64,000 nucleotides of DNA, from contig CM053800.1 of assembly GCA_028671895.1 (NCBI GenBank), forward strand, positions 13,909,886 to 13,973,885. Direction: 5' to 3'. This document shows, piece by piece, positions 11,958-24,300 of the stretch. Positions within the stretch are counted from its first letter, which is position 1. Each line of letters opens with the position of its first letter. Origin of the DNA: Oenanthe sinensis. Its lineage: Eukaryota; Streptophyta; Magnoliopsida; Apiales; Apiaceae. The notes beneath the pieces were generated by a model. It saw only the letters and a program-made list of their open reading frames with translations. It was not told where the DNA came from and did no database searches. The position numbers and the translations under genes are program-made.

Positions 11958-12405
11958 GATTGTCTAACAGTGACAACCAAATTCACAATGAGGATAACTC
12001 AACTAACCAGAGACTGAAAAAGATAAACTAACATTCATAAACGATCATGTCAACTTGCATAATGCTTGGCTTGATTAACTAACTTCATGTCTATCACTAA
12101 TACTTCAAGTGCCAAAATTGGACACCTGTTGGCTCGATCAAATGGCTTCATGCTCTTCTAGAGATTTTCTCTAAGTACTTAAGAACACGGTCCACTCAAT
12201 CTTCAATTATCCTTCTGAAGTCCTTTTAGCAGTATTACCACCGCCGAACTTCGCGAAATAATTGACGCCTAATATAAACCAGTTTCAAGACACTTAGCTA
12301 ACTAACTTCTACCTTACACTACACAAGAAAACAGATAATGTACTTACAATGCAGGAAAACAAGAAAACACATTACAACGCAAAGAAACATTACAAGCTTA
12401 ATACA
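11958..12405 (-). other. Element B 3' untranslated region between env-like ORF and PPT
   Basis: No ORF or recognisable RNA element; ordinary non-coding element sequence. Confidence 0.5.
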
Positions 12406-15400
12406 TTAAAAACTCGATTTCTTGCGCTCCTCTTCCTCACGAGCTTTCTTCTTGGCTGCCTTTTCTTTCTTCATGAACTCAGGGTTACAGACTTCATCCA
12501 TTCTTTTCTTGAGAAGATTAAGTCCTTCTACTTCCACATGATTTCTGATCTTATAATCTCGAAACAAACTCAACCATCTTTCAACCATACTGCGAGTGGT
12601 AAGCTTCATGGGAATGTCTTCAAATCTCAGCTTGGTGACTTTGTCAGGATACCCCTTTTCACCTTTCTTCCTTATGACCAGCTGCTTAGGGTATCCAATG
12701 ACAATAGTAGTGGTGCATTGCTGTAGCCTCTGAATGTCTAGATGTTGTCTTCTCTTACAGAAGTTATCAAATGTGACCCTTAGATAATCCTGATCAAACT
12801 CGTCAACATCATCCATTTCATCAATCAATTCCCTTATGATACACAGTGTTTCATGATTGTGTTCTGCAAAGATGTCGTACTTGATTTCAATGACGGTTTC
12901 CACCTGATGCTTGTCTGTGTAGATCAGCAGATCATTTTCATTCTCAGCTTTGCTTTTGACAAACTTGACATTTGCAACAACCACTGCACTAGCTTCCTCC
13001 CTTATTTCTCCTTCTTCAGGAATGTCTACTCTCGGATCTCCGTATCTCTGCACATACTCTTTTATTGCCTCTTCTTGCTGCTCGAATGCATAGTATTCAG
13101 GCTCCTTCTTAACCACTGGTAGTTTGGCTTCAGGCAACTTGTGTCTAACATCTTACCTTCTTATCAACTTCTCCAAGTCCTTAGCCACCAGCTTCTTTTC
13201 CTTTGTTAGGAAACCTTTTGAGAGGACTAGCTTTGCAACTGCCTTCAGTACATTTACGTTCGGAATCAGTTTCGAGTCATGCAGATTTACAATCCTCAAG
13301 ACCTTGTCATGGACATATCTGATCTGATAGGGATTTAGAATAATGTCAACCCCTCTGTCTTCAGCCATCTTCAATAGTTTCTCTTTAAACAGCACTCTAG
13401 TCTTGACAGAGGTGTCTACCTTGTGAGCATATTCTACCAGTTCACTAGCACCCCTTTCATGGAAGAATGCTTCATCAACCATACACGGCTCGATTCTTGT
13501 TATAGGTGCCCAAGTAATCATCAGACTCCAAGCCTTCTCCTTGAATATAACTTGAACAGAGGTGCATCCCTGTCTTATACAGTTTAGATAGTTCAGAAGC
13601 CCAGGGTTTAGATTTTTTAGCTTGTGGAGAAGGAAACTCAATCTTTCTGAGTCAGGAGCATAGGCTCTTGGTCCAGCTAAGGCTTCTCTTGCCTTGTCCC
13701 ACTCGGGACCTTCCTTCCTTATGTCAGCCTGGACCTTAGGATCTTTGATCTTTTGCATTTCATACTCATGCTGAGTTTTCTGAGCCACTCTCTTCTCTTT
13801 TGCCATTAGTTCCTTTTCCATGATTCCTTGAAGCACTTCTTCATTCACTCTTTTTCTGGCTTCCCTGAAAATCTCTTCTTGCATCTCCGCTTCTTTCGCT
13901 ACTTCATCAACTTCTTCTTCCGGCACATGCTCGTCAGCAACCGAGTGGTCTCCTGCATCACCTGCAACTGATCCGCCAAGATTTAGACCTCTTTCTCGTT
14001 CCCACTCTTTTGCCCGTTGCTCGAGTCTCGACCTCCTTGCCACTAAGGCTTCTACATCCATCTCATCATCATCAGAATCTTCAATAAAGTCTCCCATAAA
14101 TACATCGACGAGAGGTGTTTCTTTCTCAGCTCCTGCTTCTTCAACTACCATCTTCTGGTTTCCTTTGTCTTTAAGAGCCGGTTGAGCCTCCTCCATCTTT
14201 TCACCAGATTTGTTTGAGGACTCGATCACCGGACCCTTACTAGTCAGCTTTTTCAGACCCTGATCCTCCTTCTCCCCCTTAGGTGGGTTATCCTCATCAG
14301 GAGCATCATCATCATTGTTATCGTCACCACCACCACCGGTTGAAGGACCAGGTCCAGCCTTGTTACGTCCAAAGACAGCATCAAGTAATTCATTTAGCTT
14401 CATCCAGACTTGAGACATGCCATGAGTGACATCATCTACTGACCGCCTAACCTCCACCTGTACCAATCCAAGATTGTTTATCTTGTCAAACAACTGATTT
14501 TGAACGGCAATCAGGTTCTCCATGAACTGTGCTCCAACCTCCAATCTTCCAGAGTGGGAAGAGACAGCAGCAGTAACACCAGCAACACCAGCCTCCAAAA
14601 CCTCCACCTTCTTCAGTAGATCCTGTAATGTAAGGGACGGTGTTTGGCTTGGGTTAAACTGTTTACTCTCGTCGGGTTCTGTTTCACTCAAGATCCCTAA
14701 AGAGAAGGGATCTACTCTCCCTGTCTCTCCCTCGTGTTTAGAACCTAACAGAACTAGAGCCTCATCCACTAGTCGCTGGGGACTAGCAGTGAGTTGGTCG
14801 GCGATATCGGTCAGTGAGACTGAACCTTTAAACGCTGTGTCTACATTAGGAGATGGCGTTATGACCATGTCATCCCCTTGTTCACCAAGAACCTTTTCTG
14901 GTTCGCTGGGCTGTTCTGGAGGCGTAGACCCACCAGTCACCAGATGTCGTTGCTCTGCGAGCAACTTGTTTTCTGATTTAGATGGGGAAGAGTCATCCGT
15001 GCTGGATTCGACAGACTCTTCCTCATATAAACTTCCTGAGATTCTAGCATCAGAAGTGATAGTCTCAGTTTGTCATTCCCCTTCCGAGAAATTGCTCAAA
15101 GAGCCCTGAGCGGAAAACTCAGGGGAGGTAGGGTCAGCTCCTATGGGCTGTTGAGATGAACCCCCACCGTGACTCTCACCAACATGCCTAGGCGAGTGCG
15201 AATGTGTTGGAATATTTAGGAGAGGTGAGCCACCAATGTGAGGTGTGGTGGCTGTGAGAGGTGAACTATCCCTAACAGGTTGCGCAGTTGCCACTGGGAT
15301 ACAATCCATCTTTTGCTTCTTTGAGGGTGGCAGAGCTGCTGATTTTACTACTCTCTCAACTCCTACACTCCCTCCACTCGATTCACTCGACTTAGATGGG

Positions 15401-16622
15401 TTTGCCTTCCTTTTATCACCAGTTTTAGGGCTGGCTGAATGTTTATGAACAGAAGGGCTTGCAGCCTGGGATAGAGCCTGGGGTTTTCAGGCCCACGACT
15501 GTAGAAAACAGGGGTTGGTTGAATTGAAATTTGATCAAGATCAGCAAAAATAGGTACCTGACTCAGAAGATCTTCATCCTTGTCAGCTCCAGCTTCTGCA
15601 ACATTTGCTTCAGCAATTTCAACTTCCACACCTGCTTCTCCCAAATTGCCAGACACTTGATCTCTACCAGCAGCTTCGTTGCCACTACCTTCCACTTCTA
15701 CTGCAGTAAACTGAGAAGCGTGCACCCGAGCATACTCATCTTGCAGATCCTGGAAGTAAGGAGTCAGGCGCAACTCAAAAAGTCTGGACTTTTGTTGGGT
15801 TTCCATGGTGGAGATACTCTTTAAGGTCATATCAAAACATGCCATCCTTTCAGAGCCTTGAAATATTCTTATGTGCTCCTCTGAAAGAACGTCATCCAGA
15901 ACCATCTGAAGGAATCTTGGCATCCAACATTTGACTGGTCCATCTTCCGGATTCCGAGATGCATTCTTTTCCAGTGCCCACCTCTCAAGCAACTGAGTCA
16001 ACAGATGTTTGCCCACATTCACTCTCCTGTTATTTGCCACTCCATATAGAATTACTCGACAGTTGTTGTTCATTGGCCTGTAGTCTTTGTCCTTTGGGAA
16101 CATGCAGCGTTGAATGGCCTGAACTACATAATCCCACTCGGCTGGTAACATACTTGTGTGAACCTTTGTTACCTTGATAGGACCCGTGGGAGGGCGACAA
16201 CCTATATCCGTGAATAATTGTAACATTTCTTCCATAGTGGGTTCCGGAGCAAAATTTTCTGAAGGAAGCCCAAGAATCTCATTGAACTTCTGCAGACTGA
16301 CCTCATATTTTGCACCACCGATAATGAAGGATAAGCCGGTTGGATTTGCTTTACCACCCTGAATCTCTAATGTTGAGTAAGCAGCTTGAAGGGCTTCGAC
16401 ATTCAGGATGGAAGAGGTGGTTAAGGCATGACTTATCATGGATGTGTTGTTGAGGGACTCAATCCAGAACTGGTAGTGAATGAATCTACCAGTTGCTCGA
16501 TCAGCAGAAAGATTAACAAAGTTGGTTTTGGGAATTGTGAAATTTGGGTTGGCCATTTGAGATTTGTGTTTGAGAAGAGAAATGTTTTGTAAAGATTTTG
16601 CAATGGGAATTATAGAGAACAA
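12406..16622 (-). pseudogene. Element B env-like ORF, about 1400 codons, one frameshift and two stops
   Basis: This is the counterpart of the 6065-10090 ORF of element C, in the same place between spacer and PPT. It starts at 16622 or at the internal Met of MANPNFTIPKTNF about 22 codons later. The N-terminal domain (about 250 residues) includes YQFWIESLNNTSMISHAL and LSFIIGGAKYEVSLQKF. The frame shifts by one near 15480, then continues with stops at 15073 and 13153 to the end at 12406. The middle is rich in Pro/Ser and acidic runs, followed by a Glu/Lys coiled coil around 13700-13950 and a C-terminal Lys-rich tail (KKEKAAKKKAREEEERKK). No signal peptide or clear membrane segment. Sequence identity with the C protein is low while layout is conserved. 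Confidence 0.75.
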
Positions 16623-17916
16623 GCTCTAAATTTAAACACAAAAAAAAACGTACACGAACCCCACTATTTACCCACGTAATTAAAACTCCCTACTAATGAC
16701 CACTTAACTCCCCACTAATGATCACTTAACTCCCCACTAATGATTGGCGGTTTAGCTTAGGAAATTAAAGTGAACAATCATTTTGTTAAAAAAAACGAAT
16801 ATTTCGGAAAGACACAAAACAGGGTGGTTACTTGGTACTTTATGGATTGAACAGTAAGATACACAACTATGCCACTTAAGAACACAAAAAAATTGAAAAA
16901 CACGAAGACAAGAAATCAATAAAAACAAACTCACTCGAATAACAGGAGAACTGAACAACGATTTGCAAGAACACTAATGTTAAGAAATGACGTAGAATAT
17001 GCGCAAAAAGTTCAACAGTTTACTTTAAACAAAAGTTTGGCAGAGTTTTGTTTTAGTGATTAATGTTTTTCACGTAACAGTTAGTGATTTTTGTTTAAGA
17101 AAATCACAAGAAAACTTGATGTTATAGCAGGGAAGAGGATGCTGTGAATGTATGTATATGCGTGTGTATTTGCTTCAGCTTTTTGTACTAGTGAGAGAGA
17201 GAAAGTTAAGTGAAATAATGAACAGTCTATATAATGCTATATTATATACTTGCACGCCTAAAAAGAAAGTAACTGAAAAGACAAGTCATATTTCGATCTC
17301 GAGATACACATCGCGATCCGCATCTCGATGTCGATCTCGATGTCGATCTCAATGGCGATCTCGATCTACATCTCGATGTCGATCTCGATCTACATCTCGA
17401 TCTACATATCGATGTCGATCTTGATGTCGATCTCGATCTACATCTCGATCTACATATCGATGTCGATCTGGATGTGGACAGATCGAGATTTACCTTAAAC
17501 TTTTTAAGCATATCCTGCAAGTCAATCTCGATCTCGATCTAGAAACAGATCGAGATTTGCCTTAGAAAATTTTAATGAAATTATGTGCATTAAACATTTA
17601 TATGTAAAATTCACAAGATTTCACCACAAATTTTCACACCATTTTAGAAACTTACAATTTTGAAATGACAGGGAATTTAGCAAATAAATCATGCATTACA
17701 AAATTAAGTCTAGCATTAAATCCTATCACATTATTAGACATTAATCATATGGATACATATATCATCATAAGATTAATGTCATGAAACTTTCTAACTTACC
17801 CTTTTGGTGCATGCAAAACAAATATCTTTTAGATTAAGTACACATTATTAATTATGAATACTTATGTTCCACAACAATATGTACACAAACTGAATTATAA
17901 CAGATAGGTAGCAAAA
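16623..17916 (-). other. Element B pol-to-env spacer with GATCTC/GATGTC array
   Basis: No real ORF; Arg/Ser-rich ORFs on both strands are translations of the simple repeat. The array at 17294-17475 alternates CTCGAT, GTCGAT and CTACAT words with a 6/12-bp period, with further copies at 17523-17565. Related GATCTC words fill 24765-24992 in the 5' LTR of the same element. Confidence 0.8.
17294..17475. repeat. CGATCT/CGATGT 6- and 12-bp repeat array
   Basis: About 180 bp of near-tandem hexamers (CGATCT, CGATGT, ATCTCG, CTACAT), many forming short palindromes such as TCGATCGA-like words. It lies in the same relative position as the ATCAATTGAT cluster of element C. Confidence 0.9.
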
Positions 17917-20900
17917 CTAACAAGTGTTAAGCATCCCTAATTTACCAACCAATCTAGAAAATGTGGATTCGTCTAGAGGTTTAGTGAATATATCTGCTAT
18001 TTGACGTTCAGTAGACACAAAATGCAACTCTACAGTTCCATTTTCTACATGCTCTCTAATAAAATGATACCTTATATCAATATGCTTAGTCCTTGAGTGA
18101 TCCACAGGATTGTTGGTCATTGCAATAGCACTTGTGTTGTCACACATGATAGGAATCTTAGATACTTCCACACCGTAGTCCTTGAGTTAGTTCTTCATCC
18201 ACAGTATTTGGGCCACACAGCTTCCAGCAGCAATATATTCTGCTTCAGCTGTCGAGGTTGATACTGTATGTTGTTTCTTGCTTTGCCAAGACACCAACCT
18301 TCTTCCAAGGAACTGACAGCTTCCTGAAGTGCTCTTTCTATCTATTCTACAACCTGCGTAATCTGAATCCGAATAGCCAACAAGATTAAACCCTGTATCT
18401 CTTGGGTACCAAATCCCGAGATTTGATGTTCCCTTGAGATACCTAAAAATACGCTTTACGGCTATAAGATGTGACTCTCTGGGATCCGCTTGGAACCTTG
18501 CACATAAGCATGTGGAGAACATAATATCAGGTCTGCTAGCAGTTAAATACAAAAGTGAGCCGATCATACCTCGATAGCTTGAGATGTCTACAGGTTTTCC
18601 CGCTTTATCCTCGTCAAGCTTCGTGGCTGTTGCCATAGGAGTCTTCGCTTGTGATACATCTTCGAGACCATACTTCTTCAATAGATCATGAATATACTTG
18701 GTCTGGCAGATAAATACCCCGTCCTTCTTCTGACTAACTTGAATACCCAGAAAGAACGTCAGCTCTCCCATCATGCTCATCTCATACTTCGATTGCATTA
18801 ACTTTGCAAATTTAGCACACAGCTTCTCATTTGCAGACCCAAAGATAATGTCATCCACATACACTTGCACCATTATTAGATCATCTTTGCATTTCTTGTA
18901 GAAAAGCGTCTTGTCGATTACTCCTCTGGTGAAACCACTTTCTAGCAAGAAGTCTGACAGAGTTTCATACCACTTCCGCGGAGACTGTTTAAGGCCATAC
19001 ACTGATTTGAAGAGACGATAAACATAATCACAGTATTTGCTGTCGACAAACCCGGGAGGTTGATCAACATACACTTCTTCATCCAGTTCACCGTTTAAGA
19101 ATGCACTCTTAACATCCATCTGATAGACTTTAAAACCATGATACGCTGCGAATGCTAAGAACATCATTACGGCCTCTAGCCTTGCTACTGGTGCATAGGT
19201 TTCATCATAATCAATTCCTTCTTTTTGAGTATAACCCTTAGCAACTAGGCGAGCTTTATTTCGTGTTACAAGTCCGTTTTCATCCAGCTTGTTTCTGAAT
19301 ACCCATTTTGTTCCAACAACAGATCTATTCTTTGGTCTGGGTACCAGCTTCCACACCTTCTGCCTTTCAAACTGATTGAGTTCTTCTTGCATAGCAATCA
19401 CCCAATCAGCGTCATCTAGGGCTTCTTCCACCACTTTAGGTTCCAATTGAGAAAGGAACACTGAGTATAGACATTCATTCTCGGTGGCAATTTCAGCTCT
19501 AACTTTTCTTCTAGTAGTCACTCCGGCATCTGGGTCACCAATGATTAGCTCAAACGGATGGTCCTTGTTCCAAGTACGATCCTTAGCAAATGTTCTTGAT
19601 GACTCAGCTTGATCTTGCAAGTGAGTATGACTTATTCTAGAATCACTTCCACTAGCTCCCCCTGAGCTAGCACTAGCTCCCCCTGAGTGAGCAGCTCCCC
19701 CTGAGTTAATACCAGGTCTAACGGAAGGTGATCCCTCAGCCCTAGTGGTTTGCATAAGCGAAACACTAGACTCTTGATTAATTACATTATTTCTCATTGG
19801 ATCACTACCCTGCACTACAGACTCAGGTACTGTATCCGCTTCATCAATATCCATATTTTCAAATCTTAGAGAAGTGGGCTCACTGTCTTTCTTTAGTATA
19901 GAAGGGAGCTTTGAGTCGTCAAATGTGACATTAAGACTTTCAACCACCTTTCGATCATTAAGCACAAACACCCTGTACGCTGCTACTACTTCAAGAGAAT
20001 ATCCAACGAAAACCCCTTCATCTGCTTTGGCATCAAACTTTCCAAGTTGTGCATTGTCTCTTAACACAAAGCATTTGGCACCAAACACGTGAAAGTACTT
20101 GATAGATGGTTTTCGTTTATTCATCAGATAATACGGTGTCTCATTATAGTCCTTTGTAATCAGGGTTCTGTTCTGTGTATAACAAGCCGCGCTAACTGCT
20201 TCAGCCCAAAAATACAGAGGAAGTTTTGACTCATACAGCATTGTCCTGGCTGCTTCAACCAGTGTCCTATTCTTTCGTTCAACTACCCCATTCTGTTGCG
20301 GTGTTCTCGGTGCTGAATACTGTCATCTGATCCCTTTAGATATGCAAAAATCCATTAACATTGAGTTCTTGAATTTTGTCCCGTTGTCGGATCGGATAGT
20401 CTTCACAGTCTGACTTGCTACGTTTTCAATGACCAGTACATGCCTAATGATCTCATGTGGCACTTCATCTTTCGATGTCACAAACATCACCCATGTGTAT
20501 TTGGAAAAGTCATCGACAATCACCAGCGCGTATCTTTTCCTTGACATTGACATAACATTAACGGGTCCAAACAAATCCATGTGAAGAAGTTGTAGGGGCT
20601 CGGTAATGCTATTCACTTGTTTATCCTTATGCGAGGCTCTTTTCGATTTTCCCATCTCACATGCTTCGCAGAGTCCATCTGGAGTAAACTCCATCTGCGG
20701 CAGCCCTCTCACCAACTCTCTCCTTACGAGATTATTCATTGCTTTAAAGTTCAGGTGAGATAATCTTTTATGCCATAGCCAACTTTCATCAGTAGAAGCC
20801 TTGCTGTAGAAACACGTGACTTCAGACTGATCAGCAGAATTCATGTCGGCTATGAATAAATTTGACTTCCTTACTCCTTTGAGAGCAAGGCTTCCGTCCT

Positions 20901-21240
20901 TTTTGCTTCGAATCGAACAGTCATGCTTCCCGAAGTTGACGTCAAAACCCCTATCGGTGAACTGACTAACGCTGAGAAGATTATGTCGCAATCCTTCCAC
21001 AAAAGACACGTCCTCAATGATAACATTTCCACAAACAATCTTGCCATATCCCCGGGTGTAACCTTTGCTGTTATCTCCAAAAGTAACCACGGAGCCGGCT
21101 CTCAACACCAAATCTGTTAGCAGGGACTTATTGCCAGTCATATGCCTTGATGCTCCACTGTCCAGCACCCATATGACTTTACTCTTTTCCTGTTCACTGC
21201 CCTGCAAATCCAGAAAGGTTAGGCGTTCTTCGGAACCCAA
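17917..21240 (-). pseudogene. pol: Element B pol: protease, integrase, RT, RNase H with two stops
   Basis: A single frame from about 21240 to 17917 is broken only by TGA near 20323 and TAA near 18184. Domains in order: aspartic protease (VLDSGASRHMTG), GAG-pre-integrase (WLWHKRLSHLNF), integrase core with HMDLFG, RSDNGTKF and QNGVVERKNR carrying the D,D,E triad (the first stop falls between the second D and E), reverse transcriptase (KARLVAKGYTQKEGIDY, YQMDVKSAFLNGEL, VQVYVDDIIFGS), and RNase H (SDSDYAGCRIDRKST, STAEAEYIAAG). The second stop interrupts RNase H after ILWMKN. Both stops are one transition away from a sense codon. The pol frame is shifted by 2 relative to gag. Confidence 0.92.
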
Positions 21241-23768
21241 TGATGTTTGGGCCCGGCATCAATAATTTTCTTTTTCTTATCAGATACAGAAGGCTTTGCG
21301 TGGTTGTCATCAGGGGCATCCATCTTGACTTTGTCTTTTCCCTTGTTAACCTTGACTGGTTTGTCAGGTTTGGGAGTAGACTGGTCACTCCTAACTTTAG
21401 GAGGACTTGAAGTCTTAGTCTTTGACCCAGCATGCTTTTTCTTACTACTACTAAATTTATGTTCAACAGATGCACTAGAAGTATTCATCAAATTAAAATA
21501 AGCATGCATGATGTTTACAGCACATGGCATACAATTAGGATTATTGCATTTGGCATGATCTGCATACATGTTAGGCAAAGCAGTAGTTGCAGGCATGGTA
21601 TTACAACCAACAGGTTTTTCTTCCTCTACATAGGACGGGCAATAGTAAGACAAATGATCAGTTTGATTACAGATATAGCATGCCTTCCTAGCTCGTGTAG
21701 ATATAGATACAGATACAGGTTCAGATTTAACTGCTTCTACAGGTTTTTTTATTTGGTCTGCCCCTGCTACCCATTGTTTATGTGACACCGTCTTAGCCTC
21801 CTTGGTTCCTACACCTCTCTTAGCATAAGCAATCTTACTCGCTCTCTTAGAAGTTGTAGGGTCTACTACTTTTTCTTCTGAATCTTTTTCCATTTTAATC
21901 TCATGTTCAATTTTAATAGCAACAGGATCTATGGTCCTAGGCTCAAACTGCTTAAAGATAGGTTTTCTAACATTCACTAGAACTTCAGGCACATCTTCTT
22001 TAACTAACACTGGCTCTAACAACTCAGCAGCCCTATTTTTCTTTTTCTGTGTGTAGTCAAGTCCTATGTTTACTTTTTCATTTTTACTCTTGCCTGCCAG
22101 TTTCATGTACATGTCCCTTTCTACGAAAACTTTATTAGCGGCTTCTTTAAAAGATTGACATGTTATTTTAAGCTCAGCTAATTCATTCTTAAGTTCTTCG
22201 TTAAGGTCTTCCCTAATCTTAAGCTTGTGTTCTAAAACGTCTACCTGATTCATTAACTGCCTTTCTTTACTTTCTCCTGATTCTAATTCCTCTACCTTGG
22301 CCTCGAGAAGTCTATTCTTAAGGGAGAGTTTAGCATTTTCCTCATTAACAGCGATTAGATTTAGTTGGAGATTGTACATGTCTTTAGTCATGGCAGCTAA
22401 TTCATTTTGATACTCAGAATTAGACATTTCATTTACGGTTAGAATTGGTACCTCTGATTGTTCTGAAGATCTTGCCATTAAAGCGAAGTTACATTGCTCT
22501 TGATCTTCATCTTCATCAGACTCGTCCCAACCCTTTCCTTCAGTCACAACATAAGCCCGGCTTCCCTTCTGTTGCTTGCTAACCAAGGCGTCATATTTCT
22601 TTTTCAGATCAGCATAGGATTCCTTGGGATGAACGTATTTGGGCTTCTTGCACTCTGTTGCAAAGTGCCCCAATTCATTGCAGTTAAAGCATCTGAACTT
22701 CTTCTTGTCTACCAGGTTAGGTCTGTAGCCACTACTAGATGTACTACCTCGACCGCTGTAACTTCCCCGGCCACTTACACTACTACCTCTGCTGCTGCTA
22801 CTGCTTCTTCGGCTGAAAGAACTACCAAATCGTCCTTTACCTTTTCTCGGCTTCCTGAAGCTGATATGAGCAAATTCTCGAGCAATACAAGCATATGACT
22901 TGTCTTCCAATTTGTCCAGCTCTTCAAGGGTATAATATTCATCATCACTTTCTTCGGATGAATCTTCAATATCTAATACCACCCTTTCAGGATTAGCAGT
23001 TTTCAATGAGACAGCTGCAAGTGCCTTTGCAGTAGATTCTTCAGCTACAAGTCCAGATTCACTTACCTCTTTGTATTCTCCACTATTGTAGGATCTTCTC
23101 TTGTCATTTTGTTCTTGCTCCAGCTCGTAGGTTTTCAAAACACCATACAGCTTTTCGAGAGAAGTATTGTTTAAATTTCTTGACTCTCGAATGGCAGTGA
23201 TCCTGTGTTCCAGATGTTTAGGCAAATTCAAAAGAAACTTGATATTTGAGTCTGTCAGTGGATAGAATTTATATCTTATACTCAGCTCGATAAGCAATTT
23301 ACTGTAACGTTTGTAAACATCCGCTACACTTTCTCCTCGCTCGCATCTGAACGATTCATATTCAGATATCAGAATGCACTTGTGATTATCTCTAACTTCC
23401 TCGGTCCCCTCCATCACTACTGCCAGTTTATCCCACATGGCTTTAGCTGTTTTTAATCCCTTTATCTGAACGTAGTACTCTGAGTATAGGGATTCAATTA
23501 TGACGTTGCATAACGACGCATCCATACCAACCAATTCTTTATCTGCGTCTGAAAACTCCATTTCCTCTTTAGGAACAGACCGGGATGGTATTAGTATCCC
23601 TCCTTCCATTCGCTCTGGCTCAATTTTCATGGGTATGTATGGACCGTTCTCCAATATTCTCAAGTATACCTTGTTTATTGATTCAAGGTACGCTTTCATT
23701 CTTCCGGTCCATTCTTCATAGTGTTGTGCATCAAAAGGAGGTATCTTAAATCTGTGTGCGGCGACCAT
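21219..23768 (-). CDS. gag: Element B Gag, intact 849-residue ORF with two zinc knuckles
   Basis: This is the only full-length retroelement gag in the window without a stop. ATG is at 23768, 15 residues before the conserved HYEEW. Domains: UBN2/DUF4219 region (residues about 10-230), Ser/Gly/Arg-rich stretch (320-350), CCHC knuckle CFNCNELGHFATEC (about 365), long coiled coil (about 460-560), second CCHC knuckle CYICNQTDHLSYYC (about 690), a Cys/His cluster (CNNPNCMPC, about 740), Lys-rich tail and the end motif HHWVPKNA. It overlaps the pol frame by about 20 nt. Two knuckles and the long extension are Sirevirus-like traits. The product would assemble the RNA-containing particle in the cytoplasm. 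Confidence 0.9.
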   Translation of the reverse strand: MVAAHRFKIPPFDAQHYEEWTGRMKAYLESINKVYLRILENGPYIPMKIEPERMEGGILIPSRSVPKEEMEFSDADKELVGMDASLCNVIIESLYSEYYVQIKGLKTAKAMWDKLAVVMEGTEEVRDNHKCILISEYESFRCERGESVADVYKRYSKLLIELSIRYKFYPLTDSNIKFLLNLPKHLEHRITAIRESRNLNNTSLEKLYGVLKTYELEQEQNDKRRSYNSGEYKEVSESGLVAEESTAKALAAVSLKTANPERVVLDIEDSSEESDDEYYTLEELDKLEDKSYACIAREFAHISFRKPRKGKGRFGSSFSRRSSSSSRGSSVSGRGSYSGRGSTSSSGYRPNLVDKKKFRCFNCNELGHFATECKKPKYVHPKESYADLKKKYDALVSKQQKGSRAYVVTEGKGWDESDEDEDQEQCNFALMARSSEQSEVPILTVNEMSNSEYQNELAAMTKDMYNLQLNLIAVNEENAKLSLKNRLLEAKVEELESGESKERQLMNQVDVLEHKLKIREDLNEELKNELAELKITCQSFKEAANKVFVERDMYMKLAGKSKNEKVNIGLDYTQKKKNRAAELLEPVLVKEDVPEVLVNVRKPIFKQFEPRTIDPVAIKIEHEIKMEKDSEEKVVDPTTSKRASKIAYAKRGVGTKEAKTVSHKQWVAGADQIKKPVEAVKSEPVSVSISTRARKACYICNQTDHLSYYCPSYVEEEKPVGCNTMPATTALPNMYADHAKCNNPNCMPCAVNIMHAYFNLMNTSSASVEHKFSSSKKKHAGSKTKTSSPPKVRSDQSTPKPDKPVKVNKGKDKVKMDAPDDNHAKPSVSDKKKKIIDAGPKHHWVPKNA

Positions 23769-24286
23769 TTTAATGAAGTTTAAAATTAAGATAATACACT
23801 TTTCAAATTACAATAAATTGTATTTACTTGAAAAATTGATTATCTCACTTTAAATATCCAACACTTAATATCCAATGGGTTTTGCACTTAAGATTCAAGC
23901 AAGTTAGTTTTAATCACAGGAACAGTGGCAGGGTCCACACAATTTTTTCAAGTTCAAACAAAAAGGTTGTCCACTTTTTGGTCGACAGAAGTTCGAAAGT
24001 GACCTTTTTGTTTAGTCAATCAGTTGATTCAAGTTACCTAGTCAACCAATCAAATATTCTTTTATAACCAGATTTTTGACCACAAGAAAAACCCACAAAG
24101 CTCTTTAAGTACAACCTTTTGAAATATTGTACAAACCAGGACTCAGAACTTTTTAGATCTATGAACTTTTCATGAAGAACCAAATAGAAGCTTTCGGCAC
24201 AAACTTTAAAAAAAAATTGATCTGGGATTTTCAAGAACCAACTCAAACAACACAGTAGGATCTCTGTTAGATGTGTTTAACAGGAG
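23769..24286 (-). other. Element B leader between PBS and gag
   Basis: Non-coding; no recognisable elements apart from the flanking PBS. AT-rich, with short A/T runs. Confidence 0.5.
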
Positions 24287-24298
24287 GCTCTGATACCA
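24287..24298 (-). promoter_or_regulatory. Primer binding site of element B (tRNA-iMet)
   Basis: The sense strand reads TGGTATCAGAGC, two bases after the LTR end CCTAACA. Confidence 0.92.
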
Positions 24299-24300
24299 AT

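Noticed and set aside
14522..15109. 195-codon plus-strand ORF
   Set aside because: Antisense shadow of the element B env-like ORF, with no family resemblance.
17152..17520. Arg/Ser-repeat ORFs on both strands
   Set aside because: They are translations of the CGATCT hexamer array in the element B spacer; not genes.
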